From positions 1 through 64,000 of the forward strand of contig JASPKZ010008352.1 of the NCBI GenBank assembly GCA_030220185.1: a stretch of DNA of 64,000 nt, written 5' to 3'. Made by a program: the position numbers and the translations under genes. This document shows, piece by piece, positions 27,801 through 41,524 of the stretch. The stretch's first letter is position 1, and the number at the start of each line of letters is the position of its first letter. The notes under the pieces were generated by a model. It did not search any database. It had not been told where the DNA came from and worked only from the letters and a program-made list of their open reading frames with translations. This stretch comes from Diploptera punctata (taxonomy: Eukaryota; Arthropoda; Insecta; Blattodea; Blaberidae).

Positions 27801-30800
27801 AAATGTTAAAAATGGAGAAACTGAAAAATCTGCAATAGCTGCACATGCCTGGTCAGAAAAACATAGAATAGAAACCAAAACAAAATTACTTAAACAATTG
27901 GAAAAACCGAAGGAACTCACAATTTGGGAAAAAATTTACATATGCAAGAATGAAAATACAACTATGAATTTTGAAATACCCGGTTATAAGGAGAGAGGAC
28001 TGATTTGGAAATTCTTCCGTCGGCCACCAGATGGCAGGGAGGTCAGTCTGCAGGATAGAAAGCCGTTGGACGTCAGTTGTGAACGTGACACAGCATTGAG
28101 AATGTCACAAAAGATGTGAAGAAACCCAGGGTCTGCTATGAATTATGAAGTATGAGGTGAGTGAAATAATAAAAAATAAACAATTTTACTGTTTTAATTT
28201 TGTTTAGTGGTTTCTTGACTCACCTCATACTTCTTAACTCCCTCGCACCAAATTAAAATAAACCTCATAGTGTTATTTCCTACCTACTTAACTTAATAAG
28301 TTTTACTGTATATACACACACATATATAATATATGTGTGTGTGTATGTGCAATCCATTACATAAGATGTGTTAACCAGCCTCAGACTTTATTGCCTTCCC
28401 TTGCTTAAGCTCAATTGTTAAGGTTCAACCACTTCTCTTGCAGTATAAATAACTATTAAGGGGAGTGATGGGTGAAAAATTGACCATTTGAGATCAAAAT
28501 TGGCATTTTTTGTTATTTGTACTAAAAAATAGCCTATACTCTAATGTATATGTTGGCAAAGTCTCAGAGGCCTATGGCGCTATCTTTAAACTTGTTTTTC
28601 CACACTTTTATTTTCACTGTACATTCAAAATTGAATGAAATTCAGAAATTTTGTCCTAGAAGGTTCAAATTTTTACTGCATGTCCTAAAGATAATGGGTA
28701 ACAAAGTATCTGCATGGGTTTCATGACTGAAGTAGTATTTTAAGAAATAAAAAATAAAATGTATGCAATTATTAATTTTTTTTGTAATTCCATGCATGAG
28801 GTACATTATTTTTTTCTCCCTTTGTATTCACATTATAAGAATTCTAATGTATGATGTTTTTCTAAATATTATAGGGGTCTTATAAAAAAAAATCAAGACT
28901 TTTACTAAAAAATTTTGGAACCTATTTAATTATAATATATGCAAATTTAAAAAAAATGTAATATTTAATAACTCATAAAACTTAAACACATCATTATGTA
29001 TCATACAGTGAATGTTTGTACAAACAAATCAAGTCTCTAGCTCAAAAAATGTAGAAAATAGAAATTTCACCCATCACCCCCCTTAATATAACTTATAAGT
29101 GTAGTGCATAAACTTACCACACTATTAGATGATTTCGGTTTTGGAGAATTACTTCTGTAACCTCTCATCTTCACACCTGCAAACAAATTGGGAAAGAAAG
29201 TTATTGAAAATAATTAAATAAATAAATCATCATCATAGTATATTCACGAATTTAGGCCATTTGTTGACCTGTTTCGGCCTCAATAGAAACACCATCCAGA
29301 AGTCTTTTGAGTGGACATCCTGGTCTTCTTCTTCCTGCAGGTTGATATCTTAACATTTGTTTGGGTATCCTGTGATCTTCCATTCAATGAACATGTTGCA
29401 TCCATCTTGACTTATAATCAGAAATTTTGTTTTCTAAAGGTTCCATGTGTAATTCTTCTAAGATGTCTTCATTTTTCTTGTGATCTAGTAGTGTGTATCC
29501 TGCAGTCCTCCAAAGGTATCTCATTTCAGCAGATTTAAGTCTCTGTATATCCTTCTGTTTCAACGTCCATACTTCGCTACCATACAAAAGCGTTGGAAGA
29601 GCCAGTGTTTTATACACTTTTAGTTTGAATGTTTTTGGACTATCTGTGGCTTGAAGATAGAATTTATTAATCCTAAATAATAAAACAGCTGTCACTGAAT
29701 TATATAATAAATATGAAAATCAAATAAAACTACGTTTTATTTTTATTTAATTAATAAATATGGATTTTCATCAAGTAAACACCAACTCAATTGATTAAGT
29801 AAAAATATGAATATGAAACACTGAACTCTGCACCATCTGCAAGGACCAGGCCACCAAAATTAATGGAGAACACAATTATATACTTCATTGCCAAAAATTG
29901 AAACCTTATCTCCAGAAGGTCAACAACATGCCAAAATTGTACTGGAATGTCAGAAGACTTATGGAGTGAATTCTCGTGTCTCACTATTAGACAACTACAA
30001 CAACTTTACACCCACCTCATAAAATATCAGTACTTCTAAAATTAATACCTGATACATCAGTTGTCCTCAAAATAAACTTCTGTTTAAAAACTTCGTCAAA
30101 TAATTAAAACATTTAGGCTTTTTAGAATCACGTTCCATCTTTGGCATGTAATGTGGTACTGAGGTTTTCATATATGTTGTACAGAGAGTTCAGGTTGTTG
30201 GGTGTGTTTTTATTCAACATGTTTGTATTCGTTGTTTCTTTTAAAATTCCAATGTCTTCTTGGATGTTAATTTTATAGTGGTTACTCTATCTGTGTATGA
30301 TTGACATTGTATTATCAATTGGATGGCATTATGCATAAACTGGCTATGCACCATTATATAAATTTCGAGAAAATATGTTTAAAGTTTAACTAAGTCTTCA
30401 CTATTGTTTATTTTTTATTTCACTCACCTCATACTTCATAACTTCTAGCATACCCAGGGTTTCGTCACATCCTTTGTGACATTCTCAATGCTGTGTCACG
30501 TTCACAACTGACGTCCGGCTGCCTTCTATCCTGCAGACTGACCTCTGCGCCATCTGATGGCTGACCAACGAACTTCCAAATCAGTCCTCTCTCCTTATAC
30601 TACAACTATGAATTTTGAAATACCCGGTTATAAGGAGAGAGGACTGATTTGGAAGTTCGTTGGTCAGCCATCAGATGGCGCAGAGGTCAGTCTGCAGGAT
30701 AGAAGGCAGCTGGACGTCAGTTGTGAACGTGACACAGCATTGAGAATGTCACAAAGGATGTGACGAAACCCTGGGTATGCTAGAAGTTATGAAGTATGAG

Positions 30801-31088
30801 GTGAGTGAAATAAAAAATAAACAATATTAAAAAACCTCATAGTGTTATTTCCTATCTACATAACTTAATAAGTCTTCACTATTTATTGTAGTGCCAAACT
30901 AACAATACTGGATATTGCAAGTTATTTTCCTTGTTTGACAGTTATGCATCAACAATCGAAGAGTGGGAACATTTGGTGCTTAGCTGCATGATGCAAAATT
31001 TAGATTAGCATTTATGAAGATCTGGTTTCATGGCCATTTGTTGCAAAACATAGAATCTCTGATAGGACTGATGGCATTTACATTTTTC

Positions 31089-31122
<34 letters not shown>

Positions 31123-34100
31123 GGCTATATATGAAGATTTAGCACTAAAAGCATGCATACACTTACTTCATGAGCCAGTGCAACAGATGGCATCAAAATA
31201 TTTTTTAAAAATGGCGCTTAGCCGGTTGAGGCATAACATCATCCAATTGTGTTGAACTGATGACCTGTCTCCAGTACATGTTTAACAAAATTTGATTTTC
31301 TCTCATGATTAGTAAAGTTTTAAAAATGGTGATTGAATCTTGTGTTAAAAGTCCTCGTGGTTCAGTTGATGATTTTTGAATAGAAATTTATTTTAGTTGA
31401 GGATGACTGATGTATCAGATACTCATTATAAGATTTTAACATTTTACCTCATAAAAAAGTCAGAATTTAGTTAAGAATGGGATGATGGTCCAAGTTCTTT
31501 GGAACACAGATCCAGGGCCGACAACATGAAGAAAAGAAGAAATCAGTTTGTAAAACAGCTGACGATGGAGCAACAGCTTTGAAACATATGTCCGACAAAA
31601 CAATTACATGAGGTAAGAATGTTAAAAAATACAAACTCAAATATCAAATTAAACCTCATAATGGTACTTTCTAATGATTTTAAAATATGATCCAAGTTGA
31701 AGTGGTTAAACAAATGAAATATAACCACACATTTCCGATTTGTTTTCGAACATTGTTGTTTACATTAGATATATAAATATTTTAAAATACCGGTAACTAT
31801 TATATTATTTTTGGTCTGGACATCTTACCTCAATATTAATGTTAATTTGTTCTTGGACAAGAACAAATCAACATTAATATTGAGGTAAGATGTCCAGACC
31901 AAAAATAATATAATTAAAATAACCTCAAAATATAACTTCCTAAAATTAAATACCGGTAACTATATTTAAATAATGATTTTTGAGTATTCATTAAACAGTT
32001 CTAACGAATACCACTCTTGATTTCCAAATCCTCTACATAATTTAATAAAGTAAATTTGGGAATTTATACATTAGGTTTTCTTAATAAGAATTAAATGAAT
32101 CGTGAATTCTTATTACCTCATACAACTATGTTTTTTTAACACAGAACTGCAGTATCGGGAAAAAAATATCATTTCCATCTTCAGCTGTTTTCACGACTGT
32201 CAATTTTTCATTATGCCGGTAATTTTCTAAACTGCCATCTGGTGTACTTTTGAAAAACTTTGTAATCAAATTAGGTTCATCTGGAAACTCGAAGTTCACG
32301 GTTCTAGTATGGTTTTTTTTGAATGTATATCTTTTCCCAAACTGTTAATTTCAAAGGTTTAGATAAATATTTTAAAAGCTTTATTTCTTTTTCAATTCTA
32401 TGATTCTCTAATAAACTATGTGCTGCTATTGCTGATTTTTCAATTTCTCTAGATAAATTGGAAATAACTTGTGACATTACTTATGAGAATTAATTTTCTT
32501 TCTGGAAAATTAATGCAAAAAAAATGTGTCTCTAGGAATGTCCTACTATGAAGTATAAAAATTCTAGTAGGTGGTTGTCCAGGTGACTGAATATTTTAGT
32601 TTCTTCTTGCAGGTAACTTGTATAAAAATGTGTTTATGCAGCTGTAATGACATCATTGTTTCCTTATCAACAATTACAGCACACATGCCATAATTAGCAG
32701 TTTATACAGAATTTAGGATGTGATAACTAATTATTACAGCACTAAAATTGAATAAAACATATTAATAAAACTCACCAAAAGCATCATTCACAAATTGTTC
32801 ATCCTCTTCTTCGTCGTCTTCAGGTGCATCCAAAAGAGGTGTGAATGCATATCGCTGATTGTTGTTGGTAGGTCTCCATAAAATCATTATTACCAACAAC
32901 AGAACAGAGAAGAGGAGATGCCAGTAAGCATCGTCTACCCACAGTTCCATCCAGTCCTGCACAAGCAAAGCACATTCAGAAATACACATGTTGCCTTTGA
33001 TTTAACAAACATCTACATTCAGTTACAGAAAAAAAAAAATATTGTACATAACTAAATTAGTACAATTTATAGTAAAGGGAACAAAACCCGAAACTTCAGC
33101 TCTCCATGCTGATACTCTGATCACAGCCATTCAGAAATGTACTAGCCTAGCTGTGTACAATAATTTGTTTATTTCTATCATAGCAGAAGCTTTTACCTGT
33201 ATTTATCCCATAATGGCTGCAAAGGGTTACTGTTTTTAACAGGGAGGAGACCCTCTAATTCTTTCTAGATTGAAAGCTTACAGGACAATGACCCAGCGTC
33301 CAATCACTATCTTTTTGTGGTGCAGCTGTTAACATATTGTTTATGCAATATGAACCAAAGGGATGGGGTACCCGCCAATTAGCACTAGTTAGCTTGGTGG
33401 GTTATAGACCAATTTGGTATTTCTTCCTTTTCTAGAACCAGATCCCTCTTTATACATTCCTATCCAGTCTCCCTTGCCTGACTCTTGTTTTCTTTGACCC
33501 TGATTGTATTAGAGTATTTGAGGTCGAAGGGTTCATTTCTGTCTTTCTTATATCTCTTTCTTTTAACCTTGTGAGCACTCACCTTGAATGCCCACATAAG
33601 CTACATGTTCAAATGCAGCCCCATTGCAACTTATAGCATAAGTACGCAGCGGATTCAGGTCATCAACTACGGCTGGATACATGTAATGAAGAATGAAATC
33701 CCTTAATATCTTCAAGAATTAGAAGCTGCCCATGTGCAATGGGAAAGATGGTTCACCATTCTGGGGTTAGGGATTAAAGTGAGAGAAGTTTGAAGGTTAC
33801 TGATGTGGATGGGTATGAATATCTGAAGACCTGCTAGTAAGGAGTTTAGTGCAGTAGACTTTCTAAACTATTGAATTTGACAAAAACCTTGACAATACAG
33901 CCTGACAACTTCAAGTAAAACCCCATAAAATAAGTGAACTAGCGATTTTCTCTCTCTTTCACTCCATAAGACACCAATCCCTTTGAGAGAGTGTGTAACC
34001 TTCACAGAACAAGCCCCTCCACAGTATCGCCACAAGAACGGTTTCTTCACTTCTTCCTTGCATTCAAAAGAGGGTCTATAACAATAGCATTGGAGCGAAA

Positions 34101-37100
34101 TTGTCAATGGCCAATATTTTGTTTTTATTAAGGTTTGATAAACCATGAGTGGAACTTCTAAATAAATAAGGAAAATCTTCTTCTTCTTCCTTTCCAGGAT
34201 TAGGTCAATGTGACCTGTTCCGGTCCCAAGTCCATCGTTTCCTTGGCCATCCCAAAGATCTTTTTCCATGTGGTTTGTAGACATTGATCTTTTTGGGTAA
34301 TCTTGTATTGCCTAAATGTTCTTTCCATTGGTATTTGTGCTCGTCTAGTTTATCGACTATTGAAAATATCTCCAGTTCATTTCTTATTGATTTATTGTGT
34401 AATCTATCCATGCATGTACATCCTTTTACGGATCTTAAAAATTTCATTTCAGTGGCTTGAATGTGTGAGATATCTTTTTTTTTTAGTACCCAAGATTCAG
34501 GTCCATATAAAAGAACAGGAACAGCCATAAAGTGTGCCATCTGTTCTATTATTTCATTATTGATTACTATTTTTGCTCTGACTGGCACTTTGCCCTGAAA
34601 AGCCATAATTTTAGTTTTTGAAGTTGAGACTTTGAGATTATAATAGAGTCCTAATTGATTCAACATGTAAATGGCTCTTTGTAAATCATCCTCTGACTTC
34701 TGTATAATTACCAGATTGTCTGCATACATTGAAATATTCATATACATTTCCTTATTATTTTGTATTCCTATGGGACTTGATTTTTTTCCATTTTATAAGG
34801 GAAATCTATGTTAATAAATCTAACTCAATTTATTAATTAAAATAAACCTCATAGTGTCATTTCCTTTAAGTATTAATGAAAATCTATAATTACCAAAATC
34901 ATTCAAGCTCACTTACTAGCTGTATGTGAGTAATACAGTAATACAAGTGTCAGTAACAACATTGTTTATTTTGGGAATAGAAGAGTTGTGTTGAAGCCAG
35001 TTTATCGTCCACCTAGGTAAGAATTTTCAGTAAAACATTTCAACAATTCATGTAATAGTTATATTTGAAGAGAAAAATTTTGTCCAGAACGAGACACGAA
35101 CCCGGGACCTTAATAGTTTCCTGCCCTGAGCTGCTCAAACAGATATGGTTATACCATATTAATATGTTTGTCTTTTTTCTACCTTCAATCTCTCTCTAGT
35201 GTTCTTGACACACAGTGCCAGCGGGTTCAAGCCAGGAGTTTACTTCAAATTGTTAGGCTGTACATGCACTAAATACAATATTCATATTTTGGTATACTTA
35301 CTGTGAGACACTGGGTGAGATGGTGATACTTTATGGAGTATAACATAAACACAACCGATGATATTACGGCAAATATTAACGTGTTGGTGAAATGCCTATA
35401 CAGTGATAGTTTCACTAGATTTCTGTAAATACAGAGAGAAAAAAATTATACAAAATTTAAATTAGAGGTAATTGTGAAAATGCACGAGAACAAACAGATG
35501 GATAAGTAGAATATTTAAGGTGTATATATATATATATGATATGAAAAGAAAAAAGAATGCTTGAGTCGGGATTTGAACTCGAGTCTCCAAAGTCTGTACC
35601 TTTAGCGCTCTAACCAACTGAGCTACCCAAGAATTCCAAGACAAACATACAATTTTCTTATACATGTAGTATTCTCAATTTCCGCTACCTCTTGTGTGAA
35701 TTGAGAATACTACATGTATAAGAAAATTGTATGTTTGTCTTGGAATTCTTGGGTAGCTCAGTTGGTTAGAGCGCTAAAGGTACAGACTTTAGAGACTCGA
35801 GTTCAAATCCCGACTTAAGCATTCTTTTTTCTTTTCATATCATATTTGCCTTCATTGCCAAATGTCAAAAATATATTTATAATATCTATATATATATATA
35901 TATATACATATGCTGTGGTCTCGCAGTAGTGTGCTGCTTTGTCACACAGCAGGCCTGGGTTCAATCCCCGGTCGGAGCAGGTTTCCTGGTTGAGGTTTTT
36001 TGGGTGTTTTTCCTCACCTGTAAGATAAATGTCAGGAAATTTTAAGGCCAAAACGGTTCCTGAACACCATCTGGCCATCATTATCATCAATATCACATTC
36101 ACCTAATTAGCATAAGTTTAGTTTAAGGCCTCTCCTGGTGCATCATTACCATCATCATCAACTCTCACATCATCGGGGCAGCATAACCCCGCCTTCCAGG
36201 AGCTCCAACCTCAGAAGTGGGTTACAAAGTATGCCATACCAGGAGAGAACACCAGAAATATTGAAATGACAACCTGGAGCATTTGAAAAAAAAAATATAC
36301 ATGTGTGTGTATGAATTAAAATTTAAAATAAATTCTGTTCACCTAAGTGATATTTCCTATATTGTTCAGTGTATATGTATGTCACTTTTATACATTTAAA
36401 CTAATACTAACAGATTATACATTCTTTATAAAATTCTCCTACCCTACAGATAGGAATGTCCTGTGCTGTAGCCAAGCAGTCTAAGGCTTCATGCTTTGGT
36501 GCAGAAGTAAGTGACATGCACTAGTTTTAGTTCTCGTGGAGGAAGTAATTTTCTCATGAAATTCGAGGCACTAGTGCTGACTCAACATTGAAAGGAATTT
36601 GTGTAGCTCTAGGTTGAGAAAACCAGCTATGATAGTTGGGTACTAGTCATACTGACATGTTCCACCCCTACACTGGATGGATGATCGTCCACCTATATAA
36701 ATGGCACATATGCAATTAAAACCAAAAGCCAGCTGGTAGGCCAAGGATCTTCTAGATCTCTACCATGGTGTTTACTTTATAATGAGGATTGGCCAACAAT
36801 GCACATCTCTTTGCTTCAATACATTACCTTCATTCACTTAATCCACACCCCCGGGATTTTGTACAATACAATATTTTTTTATTAATTTATAAAAATAAAA
36901 CTTAGTTTTATTTGATTTTCATATTTATTAAGATATAATTCAGTTACAGCTGTTTCGGTATTATATCTTAATAAATATGAAAATCAAGTAAAACTGTAAG
37001 TTATATTTTTATTTAATTAATGGATATGGATTTTCATGAAGTAAACACCAACTCAATTGATTTTTTTTTTTTTAGTTTTCAATTGAATGTACTTTATTAA

Positions 37101-40100
37101 CTGAACTTTTGTTTACCTGCGTAACCTGAGTGTGCGAGTGGTTTGCACAAGGCTTGTGAAGATCCACCAACAGATGGCAGAGTCGAGCACGGCAAGAGGT
37201 ATACTGGCGACGAGGATCTGATTTGAAGGATCATTTTTTGGATGCATGATGCGCAAGTAGCTTTCTATAGCTGCTAAAGTGAAGTATAGAAGTCCAGTGC
37301 CTACAACTCGATGTAGCATTGGACCTAGACGAGGCCTGCACATAAATATACATTTCACTTAGTAAAGATATGACTTCATTTCAAAGAAAAAGTGATTATG
37401 GCTATTTATGAACTTAATATGCAAATTAATACATAGTTCAAGTTTTTTTGAGTCTATAAACATGTTACCTCAATTTAATGTTGATTTGTTCTTGAACATG
37501 TTTCAATATAATCTTCTATAACATCTTCAGCTTGCCCAGACTGATGAATTTTATGTTGTGAACCCTGGATGTCGATATCAGCTCCCTCTTCCGGCTAGCC
37601 AAAGATCCTCCAAACCAGGTCATGTTCAGCAGGAATTTCGAAATTCGTAACTCTATTTTTGTTCTTCTGAATGTAAATTTTTTTCCCAAATGGTGAGTGT
37701 CTTTGTATTTTCTAACTGTTTTAATAATTTAGTGTTCAAATTTATATTGTGTTTTTCGGCCCAAGCATGAGCAGCAACTGCAGATTTTCTATATTTGGGC
37801 CAAAAAACACAATGTAAATTCGAACACTAAATTATTAAAACAGTTAGAAAATACAAAGGAACTCACCATTTGAGAAAAAAAAAATTACATTCAAAAGAAC
37901 AAAAATAGAGTTATGAATTTCGAAATTACTACTGAACATGACCTAGTTTGGAGGTTCTTCGGCCAGCTGGAAGAGGGAGCTGATATCGACATCCAGGGTT
38001 CACAACATAAAACTCATCAGTCTGGGCAAGTTGAAGATGATATAGAAGATTATATCGAAACATGTTCGAGAACAAATCAACATTAAATTGAGGTAAGATG
38101 TTTCTAGACTCAAAAAAAACTTGATTAAAAGAATCTCAAAATATTACTTCCTAAAATAAACCATTAATACACAGTTACTTAGTTATTATTGTTATTATTA
38201 TTATTATTATTACTTTTAGTCAAGGACTTATTAAGAAATAAGTATATTAAATAAATGTAAGGTTGACATCTATAAAATTTATTTTAAGAGAATGTTGTTA
38301 CATGAAGCAGAAACATTAAAAAAAAAAGTAAAATTCAAGCTATGGCAATTAAATTTTTGAGAGGAGTTTTTGGAAAAACAAGAAATTACAAAAATTTTAA
38401 ACACAGTGATGGGAGATGAATTAAAAGTAGAGGAAATTGAAAATGACATAGAAGTACATTAAAATAGGAATAGACATGTTATGCACATGTCAGAAGAATG
38501 AATACCAAAAAAATAGATGCTCCTGATAAAACAAATAGGGAAGAGACCAATGGGAAAACCAGAACCAGATGGCTGGATCAATTTAGGGAAGATATTGAAG
38601 TTAGGAGGACAGAGATAGCTGGAGATCTCATTGTAATAGTCGACCCATACATACAGAAAAAAAATAAGGAATGAAGAAGTTGCTTATGGATAGCTTGATC
38701 ATGTATATTAATTTCCATATAGTTCATAATTAGCTTATACTACAGTATAAATCCCATCATAATATCTTCTTGATTTAGAAACAATCTTTCTGTACTGTGA
38801 ATAATATTTCATTACTCTCTAGTAGTGAATATATAGGTGAATTCCAAAACAATTGCAACTAAATAAAATAATATTTACATTTCTTTAGCCTTCAGATACT
38901 ATGACACTACTTTTCTCTTCAAAACACTATAACAGAAAATATGGAATTTCTATTTTTAATAATTACATTTAAAAACATACAGTTTTACATTTCACAGAGC
39001 GAGAGTAGAATAATCTCTTCTGAAGTTTTCAATTTTATTTAAAAAACAAGCAATTGTGAATGTAACACATATAGGAATGCCCTTTATCACCACTTTTATT
39101 ATCATATATATATATGAATCAGAAGGTGCCCAAGCTGTGCAAAACATTTCTTCCACTTACTTGTGTTTTGCACTCTTTTAACTTTACTACCTAACCTCTC
39201 TTGGTTAACTCTTGTTTTTTCGACCCCGACGCTATTAGGGCATCCGAGGGCTAGGGAGTCCTTCCTTTCTTCCATTTCTTCTTTCCTTTATTTTCTTTTC
39301 TTCTCCAGAAAGCCTGACCAGAGGCTATAAGATGGCAGCCCCATCACTGGTCTTGCCTTCCTTTGGCCAGCAACCAATCGAAGGGACTATTATTATGCTT
39401 TCAAGTCTTATATGAGAATTTCCCATAAGGGAAAATTTTCTATAGGATCGTAACAGGCCTTGGCCTAATACTTGAAAGGAAGAAGAAGAAGAAGATAGTT
39501 AGAGAATGGAGAGAATAATGTCATGGACATATACAATTGAGTAGAAATATGAAATTAGATATGCTAATTTTTGCAGATGATGTATGGCATCCTCAGAGGA
39601 TGAATTACAATATTCAGTATATAATTTTAACAAAATAGCCATAAAATATAACATGAACATCAATACAGATAAAACAAAAGTAATGGCTTTTCGAGGAAAA
39701 TACCCTGTATGTAGCAAAATTTGTATAGAGTCAAAAATACTGGAAAGAGTAAATTATTGATTTTAATAAAACCATAATAATAATAATAATGAATTCAGTA
39801 ATAAACCTTCACTAGTCCAGAGAGATACCAGAATATGGGTATACAAAACCTTAGCAAGACCTGCACTTTGCTATGGCAGTGAGGCATTGACTTCGAGGAA
39901 AGGAGAAGAGAGTAGGATAACTTCTAGTTAAATAAGATTCATGAGATATACAGCAGGATATACCATATGGGATCACACATGCAATGGCGATATTTTGAAG
40001 GAACTACGTTTATAACCGGTCATTGTGTACATACATGGATACCAGAACAACTGGATGAATCATTTGCGATGAATGAGTTCAGATAGAGTTCCCAAGGCCA

Positions 40101-41488
40101 TGCTTCATTATTGTCCAACAGGAAAGATATCTCTGGGCTGTCCAAGGAAATGCTGGATACAAAATTCATCAATGAGATTGTAACAGGCCTATAGGCCTAA
40201 GACTTGGTTGGATGAAGAAGACACATATAGGAATAGTAGCAATACTTATGTCAAATTTTATATGGAATTCATCTATAATATCATAAATAAAACTGATTTT
40301 ACTAATAGTAGCAATACTCATGTCATAATATTAAACAGTTACAAAATACATTTTTTTGAGGTTAAATTAAAATATTTCATACCTCACCTCATATCCAGTC
40401 TTCTAACTGGACTGGTTTTAAAGCCTGGGTAGCTTCATCTTCAGTAATTTTTTGTCAACTGATGTTATGCTGATCAGAAGAACTTCATCTTCAGTAAGTT
40501 TTTGTCAACTGATGTTATGTCGATGAGAAAAACTTCATCTTCAGTAATTTTTCGTTGACTAATGTTATGTCGATCAGAAGAACTGTTCTTTTGATTGACA
40601 TAACATCAGTTGACAAAAAATTACTGAAGATGAAGCTGCCCAGGCTTTGAAATCGGTCTAGTCAGAAGACTGGATATGAGGTGAGGTATGAAACATTTTA
40701 GTTTAATCTTAAATTAAATCTCATAGTAATTTTTTCCTGTAAAAGTGTAATATTTTTTTACTTTTATGTTCTAGTGAACTTTAGTCACTAAATATCAAAA
40801 TAAAGGTAACTGATGTAACAACCAATGATTCTGCATGGTGTAAGAGTTTTAATTAAAATGAATAACAATTCTTTGTTATGTATGAGTTTGCTCATTTTAT
40901 ACAATATATTGGGAACCATGGAAGAAATTTTAATTTTCATATGTTACGTCAAATTTTATATGGAATTCAGCTATAATATTATAAATAAAACTGATTTTAC
41001 TAATAGTAGCAATACTTATGTCATAATATTAAACAGTTTAGGAAACAATGATACTGCTATTTTGTTTTAGGAAGCCTTGACGCAGAACTACGGGACTAGT
41101 GCTGGTTTGAGTCTCCATGGGGGAAGAAATTTTCTCATGGTATTTCGGCTAGTATGGGACCAGTGCCCATCCAGCAATTTGAGGCATTTGGATAGCTACA
41201 ATAAGTAGCGGTTCCAGGTTGAGAAAACCAGCTATAACAGCTGGGGGACTCGACACATGTCACCTCTACACTGGCTAGATGATCATCTACCTCTGTGACT
41301 GACACATGTGGATGTGAGGCCAGCAGCCGGCTGGTAGGCTAAAGGCCTTCTAGGCCTGTCACACCATGGAATTAATATTTTAATCTGTGGGTTAATATTT
41401 GAAAATAAAAATTGTATTCTGATGGGTTAAAGAAAGTTGAGATATGCTGTTTTGGCTAAGGACAGCAGAGTAGCTCAATGGTAACATT

Positions 41489-41524
<36 letters not shown>

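Larger units (their letters stand above)
26514..28183 (+). mobile_element. PLE with inverted 5' junction, 16-bp TSD
   Basis: TTTTACTGTTTTAATT flanks it at 26498-26513 and 28184-28199. It starts with the tail AAGTTATGTAGATAGGAAAT, then an inverted 3' segment (minus, GIY-YIG part, 26540-27010), joined head-to-head at about 27012 to a sense RT-GIY-YIG copy (27012-28183). This asymmetry, with a tail on one side only, is characteristic of PLEs. Confidence 0.93.
25332..28308 (-). mobile_element. Tigger/pogo-like DNA transposon, internally deleted, with nested PLEs in its TIR
   Basis: Left TIR CAGTAAAACTTATTCAAAGC at 25332 with TA before it; right TIR ...AAGTTTTACTG ending at 28308 with TA after it, giving a TA target duplication. 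The right TIR was split by two successive PLE-type insertions (26507-28299). The host part is about 1.2 kb, too short for a full Tigger. A transposase 5' portion lies at 25500-26025. Confidence 0.82.
31720..32480. repeat. Dispersed repeat copy interrupted by two PLE insertions
   Basis: Inverted relative to 62.28-62.53 kb, which reads through both insertion points. Shared blocks: TTTCCGATTTGTTTTCGAAC, GTTTACATTAGATATATAAA, CCACTCTTGATTTCCAAATC and AAATTGGAAATAACTTGTG. Nature of the host repeat is unknown. Confidence 0.75.
40345..40745. mobile_element. PLE-derived foldback with three 50-bp tandem units
   Basis: Left arm (minus) starts TTTCATACCTCACCTCATATCC, right arm (plus) ends GGATATGAGGTGAGGTATGAAA. 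The left arm has a tandemly triplicated 50-bp unit (40433-40582); the right arm has one unit within a canonical hammerhead. Tail ATTAAATCTCATAGTAATTT on the right. Confidence 0.85.

Noticed and set aside
28544..28726. Short + ORF near 28.5 kb as a gene
   Set aside because: No motif, no splice-site support and AT-rich composition like the surrounding intron.
33868..34284. 138-codon minus ORF as a host gene
   Set aside because: It overlaps and is out of frame with the LINE RT tail at 34150-34750; no splice context or domain.
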